A stretch of DNA of 15,714 bases, from positions 1 through 15,714 of the forward strand of contig DASTZF010000080.1 of assembly GCA_035764445.1 (NCBI GenBank), written 5' to 3'. The DNA is from JAEUPI01 sp035764445 (GTDB lineage Bacteria; Pseudomonadota; Gammaproteobacteria; Burkholderiales; Burkholderiaceae_C). Shown piece after piece: positions 6,568-14,106 of this stretch (position 1 is its first letter; the number at the start of each line of letters is the position of its first letter). The translations under genes and the position numbers were made by a program. Below the pieces are notes generated by a model, which saw only the letters and a program-made list of their open reading frames with translations, was not told where the DNA came from and did not search any database.

Positions 6568-7871
6568 ATCGACTGCCTCGACCTCAACTCGAACCGAGCG
6601 CACTGGCCCGACGCTACGCCCAGGTGCGGGCGCAGTCGCTGCTGCTGGCAGAGCCGCTGTCGGAAGCCGACGCGCAGGTGCAGTCGATGCCCGACGTCAG
6701 CCCGGCCAAGTGGCATCTTGCACATGTGACGTGGTTCTTCGAGACCTTCGTGCTCGAACGCTACGAGCGCGGCTTCAAGCCGTTCCATCCGCGCTTCCGG
6801 GTGCTGTTCAACAGCTACTACAACCAGGTCGGGGACCAGCACCCGCGCCCACAGCGTGGCCTGGTGTCGCGCCCGAGCCTGGCCGAGGTCAGGGCCTACC
6901 GTGCACAAGTCGACCAGCGCATTGCCGCCCTGCTCGCCGCGTCGCACGATCCGGGCGTCGACGCGCTGATCGAACTCGGGCTGCAGCACGAGCAGCAGCA
7001 CCAGGAGCTGCTGCTGACCGACATCAAGCACGTGCTGTCGTGCAATCCGCTGGCGCCGGTGTACCGCGCGTCGTGGCCGCTGGCGACGGTGGCACCGTTG
7101 CCGCTGGACTGGGTCGGCCACCAAGCCGGCCTCATCGAGATCGGCCATGACGGTGCCGGCTTCGCGTTCGACAACGAGAGCCCGCGACACGCGCAGCACC
7201 TGCGCCCGTACGCGCTCGGCAACCGGCTGCTCACGCACGGTGAATGGGCCGAGTTCATCGCCGATGGCGGCTATGCCGAGCCGCGTTGGTGGCTGTCGGC
7301 CGGCTGGGAGTGGGTGCGGCAGAATCGGATCGCCGCGCCGCTGTACTGGCAGCGCCACGGCGACAATGGCTGGGCAAGCTTCACGCTGCACGGTCTGGTG
7401 CCGATCGATCCGCACACGCCGATCACGCACGTGAGCTATTTCGAGGCCGACGCATTCGCACGCTGGGCATCGGCGCAGCGCAGCGCGTGGCTCGGCGCGC
7501 GCCTGCCCACCGAGGCCGAGTGGGAGCACGCCGCGCAGGCGCACGCCACCAGCGGCATCGCGGCGGGCAACTTCGTCGAGTCGCAGGCGCTGCATCCGAT
7601 GCCGGTGGCACGCAGCGGCAGCGGACCGCGCCAGCTGTTCGGCGACGTGTGGGAGTGGACCGCGAGCAGCTACCAGCCGTACCCGGGCTTCCGCGCATGG
7701 GACGGTGTGGTCGGCGAGTACAACGGCAAGTTCATGGTCAACCAGTACGTGCTGCGCGGCGGTTCGTGCGCAACGCCACGCTCGCACATTCGCGCGAGCT
7801 ACCGCAACTTCTTCCCCACCGACGCGCGCTGGCAGTTCAGCGGCGTGCGCCTGGCGCGCGATCTCGCCTGA
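6564..7871 (+). CDS. egtB: Ergothioneine sulfoxide synthase EgtB (iron-dependent C-S bond forming)
   Basis: EgtB is a non-haem iron enzyme that joins a thiol (cysteine or gamma-glutamylcysteine) to hercynine with oxygen, giving a sulfoxide. The 435-residue protein has the expected DinB-like helical domain followed by an FGE-sulfatase domain. The iron ligands are likely His54 (WHLAHVTWFFE) and His142 and His146 (QHEQQHQE). The C-terminal domain has RLPTEAEWEHAA, GDVWEWTASSYQPYPGF and RGGSCATPRSHIRASYRNFF. A Tyr-Tyr pair (Tyr85-Tyr86, FNSYYNQVGD) resembles the arrangement of the Chloracidobacterium-type enzyme, which uses cysteine directly; this is an inference. ATG 6564 overlaps the preceding stop. 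An upstream in-frame start at 6462 would lie inside the methyltransferase gene and is rejected. egtA, egtC and a C-S lyase are absent here. Confidence 0.93.
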   Translation: MNRLPRPQLEPSALARRYAQVRAQSLLLAEPLSEADAQVQSMPDVSPAKWHLAHVTWFFETFVLERYERGFKPFHPRFRVLFNSYYNQVGDQHPRPQRGLVSRPSLAEVRAYRAQVDQRIAALLAASHDPGVDALIELGLQHEQQHQELLLTDIKHVLSCNPLAPVYRASWPLATVAPLPLDWVGHQAGLIEIGHDGAGFAFDNESPRHAQHLRPYALGNRLLTHGEWAEFIADGGYAEPRWWLSAGWEWVRQNRIAAPLYWQRHGDNGWASFTLHGLVPIDPHTPITHVSYFEADAFARWASAQRSAWLGARLPTEAEWEHAAQAHATSGIAAGNFVESQALHPMPVARSGSGPRQLFGDVWEWTASSYQPYPGFRAWDGVVGEYNGKFMVNQYVLRGGSCATPRSHIRASYRNFFPTDARWQFSGVRLARDLA

Positions 7872-7883
7872 ACAACCCCCCGC

Positions 7884-7888
7884 AGGAG
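7884..7888 (+). promoter_or_regulatory. Strong ribosome-binding site of the YHS gene
   Basis: AGGAG lies six bases before ATG 7895 in the 23-bp gap after egtB. It fixes this start and shows that the gene is translated independently of egtB. Confidence 0.7.
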
Positions 7889-7894
7889 CGATTG

Positions 7895-8533
7895 ATGACC
7901 GGACACCTTGCTCGCACCGTGTGCAGCCTGCTGCTGCTGTTCGCCAGCGCTGCATGGGCGCAGAACTACGCGTCGCCCAATAACGGCCCGTGGCGCACGC
8001 TGAGCGACGGCGCCGACGCCAAGCTGATGCTGCTGGGTTACGACGCAGTGGCCTACTTCACCGACAACGCCGCGGTGAAGGGCGACCCCAACATCAAGCT
8101 CGAGCACCTGGGGGTCACCTACCGCTTCTCCAGCGAGGCACACAAGGCAGAGTTCGCCAAGTCACCCGAGAAGTACATGCCGCAGTTCGGCGGCTTCTGC
8201 TCCAACGGCATCAACTACGCGGTGCCGTGGGGCGCCGGCGGCGGGCCCGACACCTGGCGCATCTACCGCGGCAAGCTCTACGTGTTCGGCGGCCAGTCGT
8301 CGCGTGATCAGTTCGAGATGGACACCGAGCGCAACCTGAAGCTCGCGCACCAGTACTGGAACGACGAAGTGGCCGGCTCCAACGCGCTCGTCCAGCGCGT
8401 CAAGCGGCTGGTGTTCCGCGTGCCGCACTACAAGACCGACGGCGAACTGAAGGCCGAGTGGGATGGCAAGCTCGCCGCCAAGACGCTGCCGGTGATGCCC
8501 GGCGCGCCGCAGGTCGTACCCCCACAGCCCTAG
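7895..8533 (+). CDS. Exported YHS-domain protein
   Basis: The product is 212 residues. A signal peptide (SLLLLFASAAWA, cut before QNYAS) sends it to the periplasm. A YHS domain spans about 48-102: GYDAVAYFTDNAAVKGD, then YRFSSEAHKAEFAKSPEKYMPQFGGFC. YHS domains in other proteins are linked to metal binding; here Tyr, His and a Cys (Cys102) are visible, but a ligand set is not obvious. The C-terminal half continues as a conserved-looking globular region without a domain I recognise and ends in a Pro-rich tail. It lies 23 bp after egtB and probably shares its transcript. A role with ergothioneine is only suggested by position. Its TAG overlaps the TAG of the convergent patatin-like gene. Confidence 0.85.
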   Translation: MTGHLARTVCSLLLLFASAAWAQNYASPNNGPWRTLSDGADAKLMLLGYDAVAYFTDNAAVKGDPNIKLEHLGVTYRFSSEAHKAEFAKSPEKYMPQFGGFCSNGINYAVPWGAGGGPDTWRIYRGKLYVFGGQSSRDQFEMDTERNLKLAHQYWNDEVAGSNALVQRVKRLVFRVPHYKTDGELKAEWDGKLAAKTLPVMPGAPQVVPPQP

Positions 8534-9408
8534 GCGCTCGCGCCGTCGTGCAGCGCGCGCAGGCGCGCCGCCTGCGCCAAGGTCTCGCGGTAACCGGCGG
8601 TGATTGCGCGCTCGCGGAACTCGCGCGACAGGCTGACCCAGTAGCCGAAGTCCGGGTGCAGCACGACGTCGGCGCGCGCGGCGTCGGCCTGCACGAGCGC
8701 GCGCTTGCGCAGGTCGCCCTCGCGGTATCGCTCGGCGCCCGACGGCGCGCGGTCTTCGTGCGCAGTGGCGTCGACCGCCAGCACGCGCTGCGCGCCGAGC
8801 GAGCGCGCCAGCCGCACCGGCAGCGGCGCCACCCAGTCGGCATCGACGTGCTGCTCGCCGTGGATCCGCACCGGCGTGAACTGGCCCTCGATCGCCGACG
8901 ACGCCTGCACCGCGACGCCGGCGTCGCCCGCTGTGAACGCGACCAGCGCACGGTCGCGCTTGCGCGCCGCCACGCAGGCCATCGCCACCGGCATGCGCTC
9001 GAGCAACTGGACTTTGCTGTGGCGATGCACCAGCTCGGCCACCGGCGCGCCGCTGAAACGCTCGTCGGCCGACCACACCAGCCGCGCCATCGCGGTCAGC
9101 GGCAGATCCAGTGCCAGCGCTTCGATGTCCTGCGCGGCGACGCCCGACGCCCGCAGGCAACCCACCAGTGCGCCGACCGATGCGCCGACGATCAGGTCGG
9201 GAACCAACTGCAGCTCGTCGAGCGCCCTCAGCACGCCCACGTGCACGAAGCCGCGCGGGCCGCCCGAGCTCAACACCCAGGCCGTGCGCACCGGGCGCCG
9301 CAGCGGCTCGGCGCGCGGCGCATCGGGTTCGTCGTGGTCGGCGTCGGGCGCCAGCGTGCACGCCGTCAGCGCGGCTGCCGCGGCCCCGAGCCAGGTTCGA
9401 CGACGCAT
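8530..9408 (-). CDS. Patatin-like phospholipase, probable lipoprotein
   Basis: This is a serine hydrolase of the patatin/RssA family, 292 residues. The N-terminus MRRRTWLGAAAAALTACTLAP has a twin-arginine-like RRxWL and a lipobox LTAC with Cys17, suggesting a Tat- or Sec-exported lipoprotein. The glycine-rich oxyanion hole is SSGGPRGFVHVGV (47-59), and the nucleophile is Ser77 in GASVG. The second catalytic residue is probably Asp189 in VDADWVAPLPV; patatins usually have DGG or DGA here, so the glycine is replaced. The substrate is likely an acyl ester or phospholipid, not determinable here. ATG 9408 starts exactly at the signal peptide; longer reading upstream is not protein-like. It is 46 bp after the ATP-grasp gene, with no terminator seen between them. 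Confidence 0.88.
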   Translation of the reverse strand: MRRRTWLGAAAAALTACTLAPDADHDEPDAPRAEPLRRPVRTAWVLSSGGPRGFVHVGVLRALDELQLVPDLIVGASVGALVGCLRASGVAAQDIEALALDLPLTAMARLVWSADERFSGAPVAELVHRHSKVQLLERMPVAMACVAARKRDRALVAFTAGDAGVAVQASSAIEGQFTPVRIHGEQHVDADWVAPLPVRLARSLGAQRVLAVDATAHEDRAPSGAERYREGDLRKRALVQADAARADVVLHPDFGYWVSLSREFRERAITAGYRETLAQAARLRALHDGASA

Positions 9409-9454
9409 CGCGGCGATTGAAGGCCCCGCGCCGGTCAACCGGGCGGCCGGCTCG

Positions 9455-10807
9455 TCACGTCGGCACGCCTTCGATGTGGGGCAGCACGCGCGCCACCGGC
9501 ATCGTCGGCAGGTGCAGGTGCAGATCGCGCGCTTCGGCCGCTGGCCAACCGAGCAGCGCACATGCGCGCCGGTAGCGCTCGTGCAGATCGATGGCATCGG
9601 CACCACCCAGGTGCAGCACACCGTAGCGATGGCTGCCCAGCCATTTGAAGTCGCGCGCGAGGCCGCGTCCTTGCTTGGGCATGGCCTGCAGCCAGGCGTC
9701 GGGGAAACGGCCGTTGAACGAGCGCACGCGCCGCGGCGTCGGCGCCGTGGGCACCCGCTCGCGATCGAAGCTGCGGAACACGAAGCTGGCGGCCGCACCG
9801 GCAGTCGGCGCGCAACGCATCACCGTCGCGGGATCATGCCCGTGGGCGAGCGCCAGCGAACCGGCGTGCGCATCGATGCCGTCGACGCGGCGGTACAGGT
9901 CGGCCAACTGCGCCGCCAGGCGCGGGTTGAACTCGATCACCTTCAAGGCGTCGGTGGCGACGTCGTAGAAGAACTCCATGTTGAAGAAGCCGTGGTCGAA
10001 GCCCACCGCCTTCAGGAAGCGCCTCGCGACGTCGAGAGCGCGCTCCTGCACGCGCTCGGCCAGTCGGCTCGGCCGATCGAAGCGCTGGAACGCGCCGGTG
10101 CCCGGATACATCACCGCGTCGACGACGCCGATCGCGCGCACGTCGCCGCGGAACACGTAGCCGTCGAGGTTGAACTGCGGTGCGTCGACCGGATCCTCGA
10201 GCAGCATGCCGTGCGCGCTCGACACTTCGCCGAGCCGCTCGCGCGCGATGGCGTCGAACGGCTCGACCAGGCGGCGGATGATCCACTGCTCGAGTGGACC
10301 GAAGCGGGTGAGCGCGGTCAGTTGCGCGTGGTTGGCCACGCGCCGTGCCAGCACCGAGAACGCGGCCTTCACCGGCTTGGCGAACGCCGGATAGTGCAGC
10401 CCGTGCGGAATCGGGTCGCCGTATTGCGCCTGCAAGCGCGCGAACGGCAAGTTGGCCTCGGGCGCCACCTGCTGCAGCACCTGGCGCGCATGCATCTTGT
10501 GCTGGCACGCCAGCACCGCCGCCACCGGCGTGCCCGGCCAGCCCATTCGCTCTGCCAGCAAGGCCGCAGCGAGCGCGCCGAACTGCTCGTGGTGCGACAC
10601 CACCGCGCGCCATGCACCGCGCCGTGCGCGCTGGGCCAGACGATCGACGAAGGGGCGCAGGTCGAACGAGGCCAGGCGCAAATAGCTGGGGAAGCTGAAC
10701 AGGTCGAAGCCGGCGTGATCGATCGGCCAGCGGTCGAGCAGGCGGCCGAACGCGCAGGCATCCCAGTCGTAGTTGAACAGAACGAGCGTGCGGGCGTTGG
10801 ATCTCAC
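9455..10807 (-). CDS. ATP-grasp domain protein of unknown substrate
   Basis: The 450-residue protein has an ATP-grasp fold like carboxylate-amine ligases. The nucleotide-binding lysine region is PAFAKPVKAAFSVLARR. The metal-binding end is FFNMEFFYD followed by LKVIEFNPRLA, the typical Glu...Glu-x-Asn-Pro. LDGYVFRG and the preceding region also resemble this superfamily. The enzyme should couple a carboxylate to an amine, thiol or similar group at the cost of ATP, but the substrate is unknown. The N-terminal 100 residues (FNYDWDACAFGRL) are a pre-ATP-grasp region. The start is uncertain: GTG 10807 is used, and a TTG at 10837 would add ten residues. Neither has a clear ribosome-binding site. 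It lies between DUF547 and patatin-like genes on the same strand and has no export signal, so it is likely cytoplasmic. Confidence 0.82.
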   Translation of the reverse strand: MRSNARTLVLFNYDWDACAFGRLLDRWPIDHAGFDLFSFPSYLRLASFDLRPFVDRLAQRARRGAWRAVVSHHEQFGALAAALLAERMGWPGTPVAAVLACQHKMHARQVLQQVAPEANLPFARLQAQYGDPIPHGLHYPAFAKPVKAAFSVLARRVANHAQLTALTRFGPLEQWIIRRLVEPFDAIARERLGEVSSAHGMLLEDPVDAPQFNLDGYVFRGDVRAIGVVDAVMYPGTGAFQRFDRPSRLAERVQERALDVARRFLKAVGFDHGFFNMEFFYDVATDALKVIEFNPRLAAQLADLYRRVDGIDAHAGSLALAHGHDPATVMRCAPTAGAAASFVFRSFDRERVPTAPTPRRVRSFNGRFPDAWLQAMPKQGRGLARDFKWLGSHRYGVLHLGGADAIDLHERYRRACALLGWPAAEARDLHLHLPTMPVARVLPHIEGVPT

Positions 10808-10853
10808 GATGAGTCGAGTTACGTGCCTTGGCGTCAATCGGATGAGTGCCGCG

Positions 10854-11666
10854 CTAACGACCGGCGTCGTTGAGTGACCAGTCGTAGTCGAGGAACTGCG
10901 GTGCCAGCTGGCGCGCCTTCAGCTGCTCCTGCACCGCCGGCTCGTCGCTCAGCTGCGCGGCGTAGCGGGCGAACACGTCTTCGACTTGCCGGAAGCCCTG
11001 GTGGCCCTTCTCGAAGTCCTCGCGGAACCACTTGAAGATCGAGCTCACCTCGAGCTTGCTGGCGCCGGCGCGGTTACGCGTGCGGTCACCGAGGAAGCGG
11101 CGCATGCCGTCTTCGAGCTGCTCGTCGAGCCGCTCGGCGGTGTACGGCTCGGGTTTGAGCGCCGGGCAGCCGATGCTGGCGCAGACGATCGCCGTGTGGA
11201 TGCGCGGATCGTTGTAGCGCGGGCGCAGCTGCTCGTGCTCGATCCAGTCGAGGTTGCGCGTCTCGCCGAGCAGCGTGTAGAAGGGCTTCTTCCACGGCGA
11301 GCGCACGATCGAGCCGACATCCTTGATCGACTTCAGGTTCGGGTATTCGGTGAGCACGAGCTCGATCGTGAATGCGTTGTAGGCGTTGATCAGGAACGCC
11401 ATCTGCTGTGTGCGCGAAAAACCCGCATAGGCCGCCGGCGTCAGCGCCGAGAAGCCGGTGAGCACGCTCTTCAGCGCATCGCGGTCGGCTGCCATGCCGG
11501 CGTAGGCGACCCGGCTTTGCTTGTTGTCGGCCAGCCAGCGCACATGCTTCTTCAGCAGTCCACCCCAGGCCGCGTAGGTGTGATCGAACGCCTGTGCGCC
11601 AGCACTCGCCGAGCCCAGCATGGGCACGAGCGTCAACCACTGGCGGCGAGTCAGCTGCATCGGCAT
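10854..11666 (-). CDS. Exported DUF547 protein
   Basis: A conserved protein of 270 residues with a DUF547 domain of unknown function. The N-terminus LTRRQWLTLVPMLGSASAGAQA looks like a signal peptide with a twin-arginine-like motif, cut before FDHTY. Family-typical segments are FLINAYNAFTIELVL, SIKDVGSIVRSPWKKPF, LDWIEHEQLRP and HTAIVCASIGCPALKPEPYTAERLDEQL, with conserved His and two Cys that suggest a thiol-type active site; this is inference. ATG 11666 is used; ATG 11660 is possible. Longer upstream reading contains low-complexity Arg/Ala and is rejected. It is the first gene of a likely three-gene run (DUF547, ATP-grasp, patatin). Its stop is about 46 bp before the GTG of the ATP-grasp gene. 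Confidence 0.88.
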   Translation of the reverse strand: MPMQLTRRQWLTLVPMLGSASAGAQAFDHTYAAWGGLLKKHVRWLADNKQSRVAYAGMAADRDALKSVLTGFSALTPAAYAGFSRTQQMAFLINAYNAFTIELVLTEYPNLKSIKDVGSIVRSPWKKPFYTLLGETRNLDWIEHEQLRPRYNDPRIHTAIVCASIGCPALKPEPYTAERLDEQLEDGMRRFLGDRTRNRAGASKLEVSSIFKWFREDFEKGHQGFRQVEDVFARYAAQLSDEPAVQEQLKARQLAPQFLDYDWSLNDAGR

Positions 11667-11813
11667 CGGACGGTTGGCTGTATACGCGGCAATTCCGGCA
11701 CCCAATCCCGACGAAGCTCGTTGCAGCTGCGCAGGTCGGCACCTCGCGGGCCTCGCTCGAAGTCCCGCGCAGGATAGCCGCCGCAAGGCCGCAGGGCCCA
11801 GAAGGAAGGTCCG

Positions 11814-11838
11814 CGCATCCGCGTCTGAGTCGGATGCG
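11814..11838. repeat. Inverted repeat, function unknown
   Basis: CGCATCCG (11814-11821) and CGGATGCG (11831-11838) form a perfect 8-bp stem with a 9-base loop. No T-run follows on either strand, so it is not a standard terminator. It could be an operator for the DUF547 promoter about 130 bp away, or incidental. Confidence 0.35.
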
Positions 11839-11950
11839 TAGCGGAAAAGTTACGCGGGCGTTGCCTCACCGCCGCGAGCGCGATCGCTGCCCGCGAGGGG
11901 TGCCGGCGGCGAGACACCGGGTAGGCCGCCAGTGCCTCGGCGTGCACCCA

Positions 11951-11980
11951 AAGAAAAAGGGCACGGCGTGCGCCGTGCCC
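11951..11980 (-). terminator. Rho-independent terminator of the metalloprotease gene
   Basis: On the minus strand GGGCACGGC and GCCGTGCCC form a perfect 9-bp GC-rich stem with a 4-base loop (11959-11980), followed by TTTTTCTTT. It lies 22 bp after the metalloprotease stop, which fits its orientation. Confidence 0.88.
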
Positions 11981-12002
11981 CAGTTTCGTCAGCCGCAGGT
12001 TG

Positions 12003-13448
12003 CTACCAGCCGATGTCCTTGAACATCGGCAGCGTCAGATCTTGCGGCGGCCGCACCGACTGCGTCAGATCCGCATTGATCGCTGGCTCCATCAGCAGAT
12101 TGCGGTTGGCGCTGGTGTCCCAGTGCGAGACCGAGGAGCCCGGCTGGAACGGATTGGGCGTGTACAGCATGACCCGTCCGTTCTGGTCGGCGCCGGCTAG
12201 CTGGGAAGTGTCCAGTCCCATCCTCACCACCACGCCCGAACTGCGGTTCGACGGCGTCAGGTCCATCCTCGACAGCAGCGTGAGGCCATCGTCCAGCAGG
12301 ATGCGAATGGCCGGAATCGCGATCCTCGGATCGGTGCCACCCAGATCCGCGGGCGGCGTGGTCCTGACGTTCTCGACCACAATCAGGCCGACCGCCCCGG
12401 CGTTCTGTGCATTGAGCGCCTTGGTCACGAAGGTGCACGTGCCGCGCACCACCAGCGCGATGCGGTTCTTGACGGCACGGCTGTTGGCGTCGTCGAACGC
12501 GGTGCAGGCCTGCCCCAGGTTGCCGTTCTCGACCACCGGCATCACCTGGCGCGTCAGTCCGGGCGAGCTGAGAGGTTCACCGAACGACGCGGCTCCTGCC
12601 AGGTAGGTCCCCGCAATTGATGCCGGCTCGTTGACCACCAGCTGCGGCGTGCCGGGTATCAGCACCGACGGTGCGGCCGCCGTCACGTTGGCACCGTTCC
12701 ACACCAACTGGCGCGCATTGACCGCCGACGCTTTGCGTTCGGCGTCGGTCATCTGGACCCACGTCTTGCCCGCCGTGTTGTCGAACGCGAAGTGGTCGTA
12801 GATGCTCGGATGGCCGTCCAGGTACTCGCCGGTGCTGCCGTCGGTCACGGTCGAGAAGCCCAGGCCGTGCCCGAACTCGTGCAGCAGCACTTCGACCAGG
12901 TCGATCGCCGTCCCGTGGTTGCCGTCGAGCCCGAGGTAGAACGGCGAGCCGGGCAGGCAGTCGTTGAACAGCCCCAGGCGCGAGTTGAAGCGCGCACGGA
13001 TCTCGGCGCCTCCGCCGCCGTCCGGATCGGCCGCCGCCGGGAACAAATCGACGCCGGCCAGCTTGTTGGCCAGTGCCACGTGGTACCAGGTGCCCGCCAC
13101 CGGTGCACCGGCAAAGCCGGACTCGACATCGCGCGGACCCGCCGAACCCAGCACCGCGCTGGTGGCGGTGCAGGTCAGTGGCTCGAACATCGCGAGGATG
13201 CGGATCTCGACCGTGCTGTCGATCGCGGCGCCCCACAGCGATGCCACGTATTGAAAGGCGTTGATCCGCTGCTGACCGAGCGTAGTGCCGGGGTTGCCGC
13301 CCACCGGTGCCACGGGTGTCGGGTCGTTGAAGCCGACGCCCGGCGCATTGCCGTTCACGATCGTGATGTTGGCCGTCGCTTGGGCCAGCAGCGGCAGGCA
13401 GACGCTCAACGCGACGACGGCGCGACGCACGAATTGGTCAACGCGCAT
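12003..13448 (-). CDS. Secreted HExxH metalloprotease with a PA-like insert
   Basis: This putative zinc protease of 481 residues has a signal peptide (VVALSVCLPLLAQATA, cut near residue 26). The zinc site is HEFGHGLGF (His190, Glu191, His194). Before it is a family-typical region with paired cysteines (LTCTATS, FNDCLPG). Residues about 275-400 look like a PA (protease-associated) domain: IALVVRGTCTFVTKALNAQNAGAVGLIVVEN, then a DP-rich loop and IPAIRI. After it, SHWDTSANRNLLMEP may supply a Met-turn-like segment and a third ligand, and the protein ends in LTLPMFKDIGW, a tail common in these secreted PA-containing proteases. There is no PEP-CTERM, LPXTG or other anchor at the end. The ATG lies inside the end of the upstream gene (11-bp overlap), so translation is probably coupled. 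Substrate unknown. Confidence 0.87.
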   Translation of the reverse strand: MRVDQFVRRAVVALSVCLPLLAQATANITIVNGNAPGVGFNDPTPVAPVGGNPGTTLGQQRINAFQYVASLWGAAIDSTVEIRILAMFEPLTCTATSAVLGSAGPRDVESGFAGAPVAGTWYHVALANKLAGVDLFPAAADPDGGGGAEIRARFNSRLGLFNDCLPGSPFYLGLDGNHGTAIDLVEVLLHEFGHGLGFSTVTDGSTGEYLDGHPSIYDHFAFDNTAGKTWVQMTDAERKASAVNARQLVWNGANVTAAAPSVLIPGTPQLVVNEPASIAGTYLAGAASFGEPLSSPGLTRQVMPVVENGNLGQACTAFDDANSRAVKNRIALVVRGTCTFVTKALNAQNAGAVGLIVVENVRTTPPADLGGTDPRIAIPAIRILLDDGLTLLSRMDLTPSNRSSGVVVRMGLDTSQLAGADQNGRVMLYTPNPFQPGSSVSHWDTSANRNLLMEPAINADLTQSVRPPQDLTLPMFKDIGW

Positions 13449-13917
13449 GGCCGTGCTCCTTCGCGGGCAGCACGCCGCTGAGCGCCTTCCGAGCCTGCGC
13501 TTCGCCGGTCACGCACATCGTGTCGAGCTTGCCATCGGCGCCTTTGCGCACCACCGAGTACGACATGAACGATTCATCGAGCGTCGCTGACTTGCGTCCC
13601 CCGGGTGACACGACGATGGTGGCGCCGGCCGGGTTGTTGGCGCGCGGGGCGGATTGCGCCTCTTCCTGTTGCTCTTCGGGGGTCGCCTTGCGCAACTTGC
13701 CGGTCTCGTGATCCTTGTATGCCTTCAACCCGGCCTGGCCGCGCGTGCGTTGTCCGGCGATAGGCTGCGACGAGTTCTCGACGCGAACATTCGGCAGTAC
13801 CAACAGACCGCCCTCGGACGGTAGCTGCGGCGGTGCCGCGCCGGCTTGAGCACACAAGACCCAGGCGGACAACGGCAGCGCGAAGCGCCAGGTTAGGGCG
13901 CGACCGGTCGCTCTCAT
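13438..13917 (-). CDS. Small exported protein, post-PEP-CTERM-1-like
   Basis: The product is 159 residues with a signal peptide (FALPLSAWVLCAQAGA, cut near residue 28). The mature part is hydrophilic. GLKAYKDHETGKLRKATPEEQ and FMSYSVVRKGADGKLDTMCVTGEAQA resemble the conserved blocks of small proteins called post-PEP-CTERM-1 in Burkholderiales; this match is from memory and not from a search. The function of that family is not known to me. The start ATG 13917 has an excellent GGAGGAG seven bases upstream. The stop lies 11 bp inside the metalloprotease gene, so the two are almost certainly one operon, and the small protein may be an inhibitor, chaperone or partner of the protease. Confidence 0.8.
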   Translation of the reverse strand: MRATGRALTWRFALPLSAWVLCAQAGAAPPQLPSEGGLLVLPNVRVENSSQPIAGQRTRGQAGLKAYKDHETGKLRKATPEEQQEEAQSAPRANNPAGATIVVSPGGRKSATLDESFMSYSVVRKGADGKLDTMCVTGEAQARKALSGVLPAKEHGHAR

Positions 13918-13923
13918 GGAATC

Positions 13924-13930
13924 TCCTCCA
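13924..13930 (-). promoter_or_regulatory. Strong ribosome-binding site of the small exported protein
   Basis: GGAGGAG on the minus strand, about six bases before ATG 13917, decides this start over longer upstream reading. It is the best Shine-Dalgarno sequence in the window. Confidence 0.75.
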
Positions 13931-14106
13931 ACGGGGAATGACGAAGCTGCGTCGCGCCAGGTCAGCACGCGCAGGACCGCGACACGGGCGCGTGGTGCAC
14001 GCCGATGTCGACAACCGGAATTGGCTCGATGCAACCCGCCAAAATGGCCGGCCGGCCCAGGTTAGGTCGCTTACAAGCTTTCGCCTTCGCGGCAAACCCT
14101 GATCAC

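Larger units (their letters stand above)
11667..12002. other. Non-coding interval between the DUF547 and metalloprotease genes
   Basis: About 336 bp without a convincing gene. It holds a weak promoter candidate for the DUF547 run on the minus strand (TATACA at 11679-11684, TTGGGT at 11700-11705, spacing only 15 bp), an inverted repeat at 11814-11838, and the terminator at 11951-11980. Open frames crossing it are low-complexity and have no family resemblance. Confidence 0.6.

Noticed and set aside
8705..10873. Very long open frame on the plus strand, opposite the patatin and ATP-grasp genes.
   Set aside because: It is rich in Arg, Ala, Ser and His, has no family motifs, and lies antisense to genes with clear catalytic motifs. 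Long antisense frames are expected in high-GC DNA.
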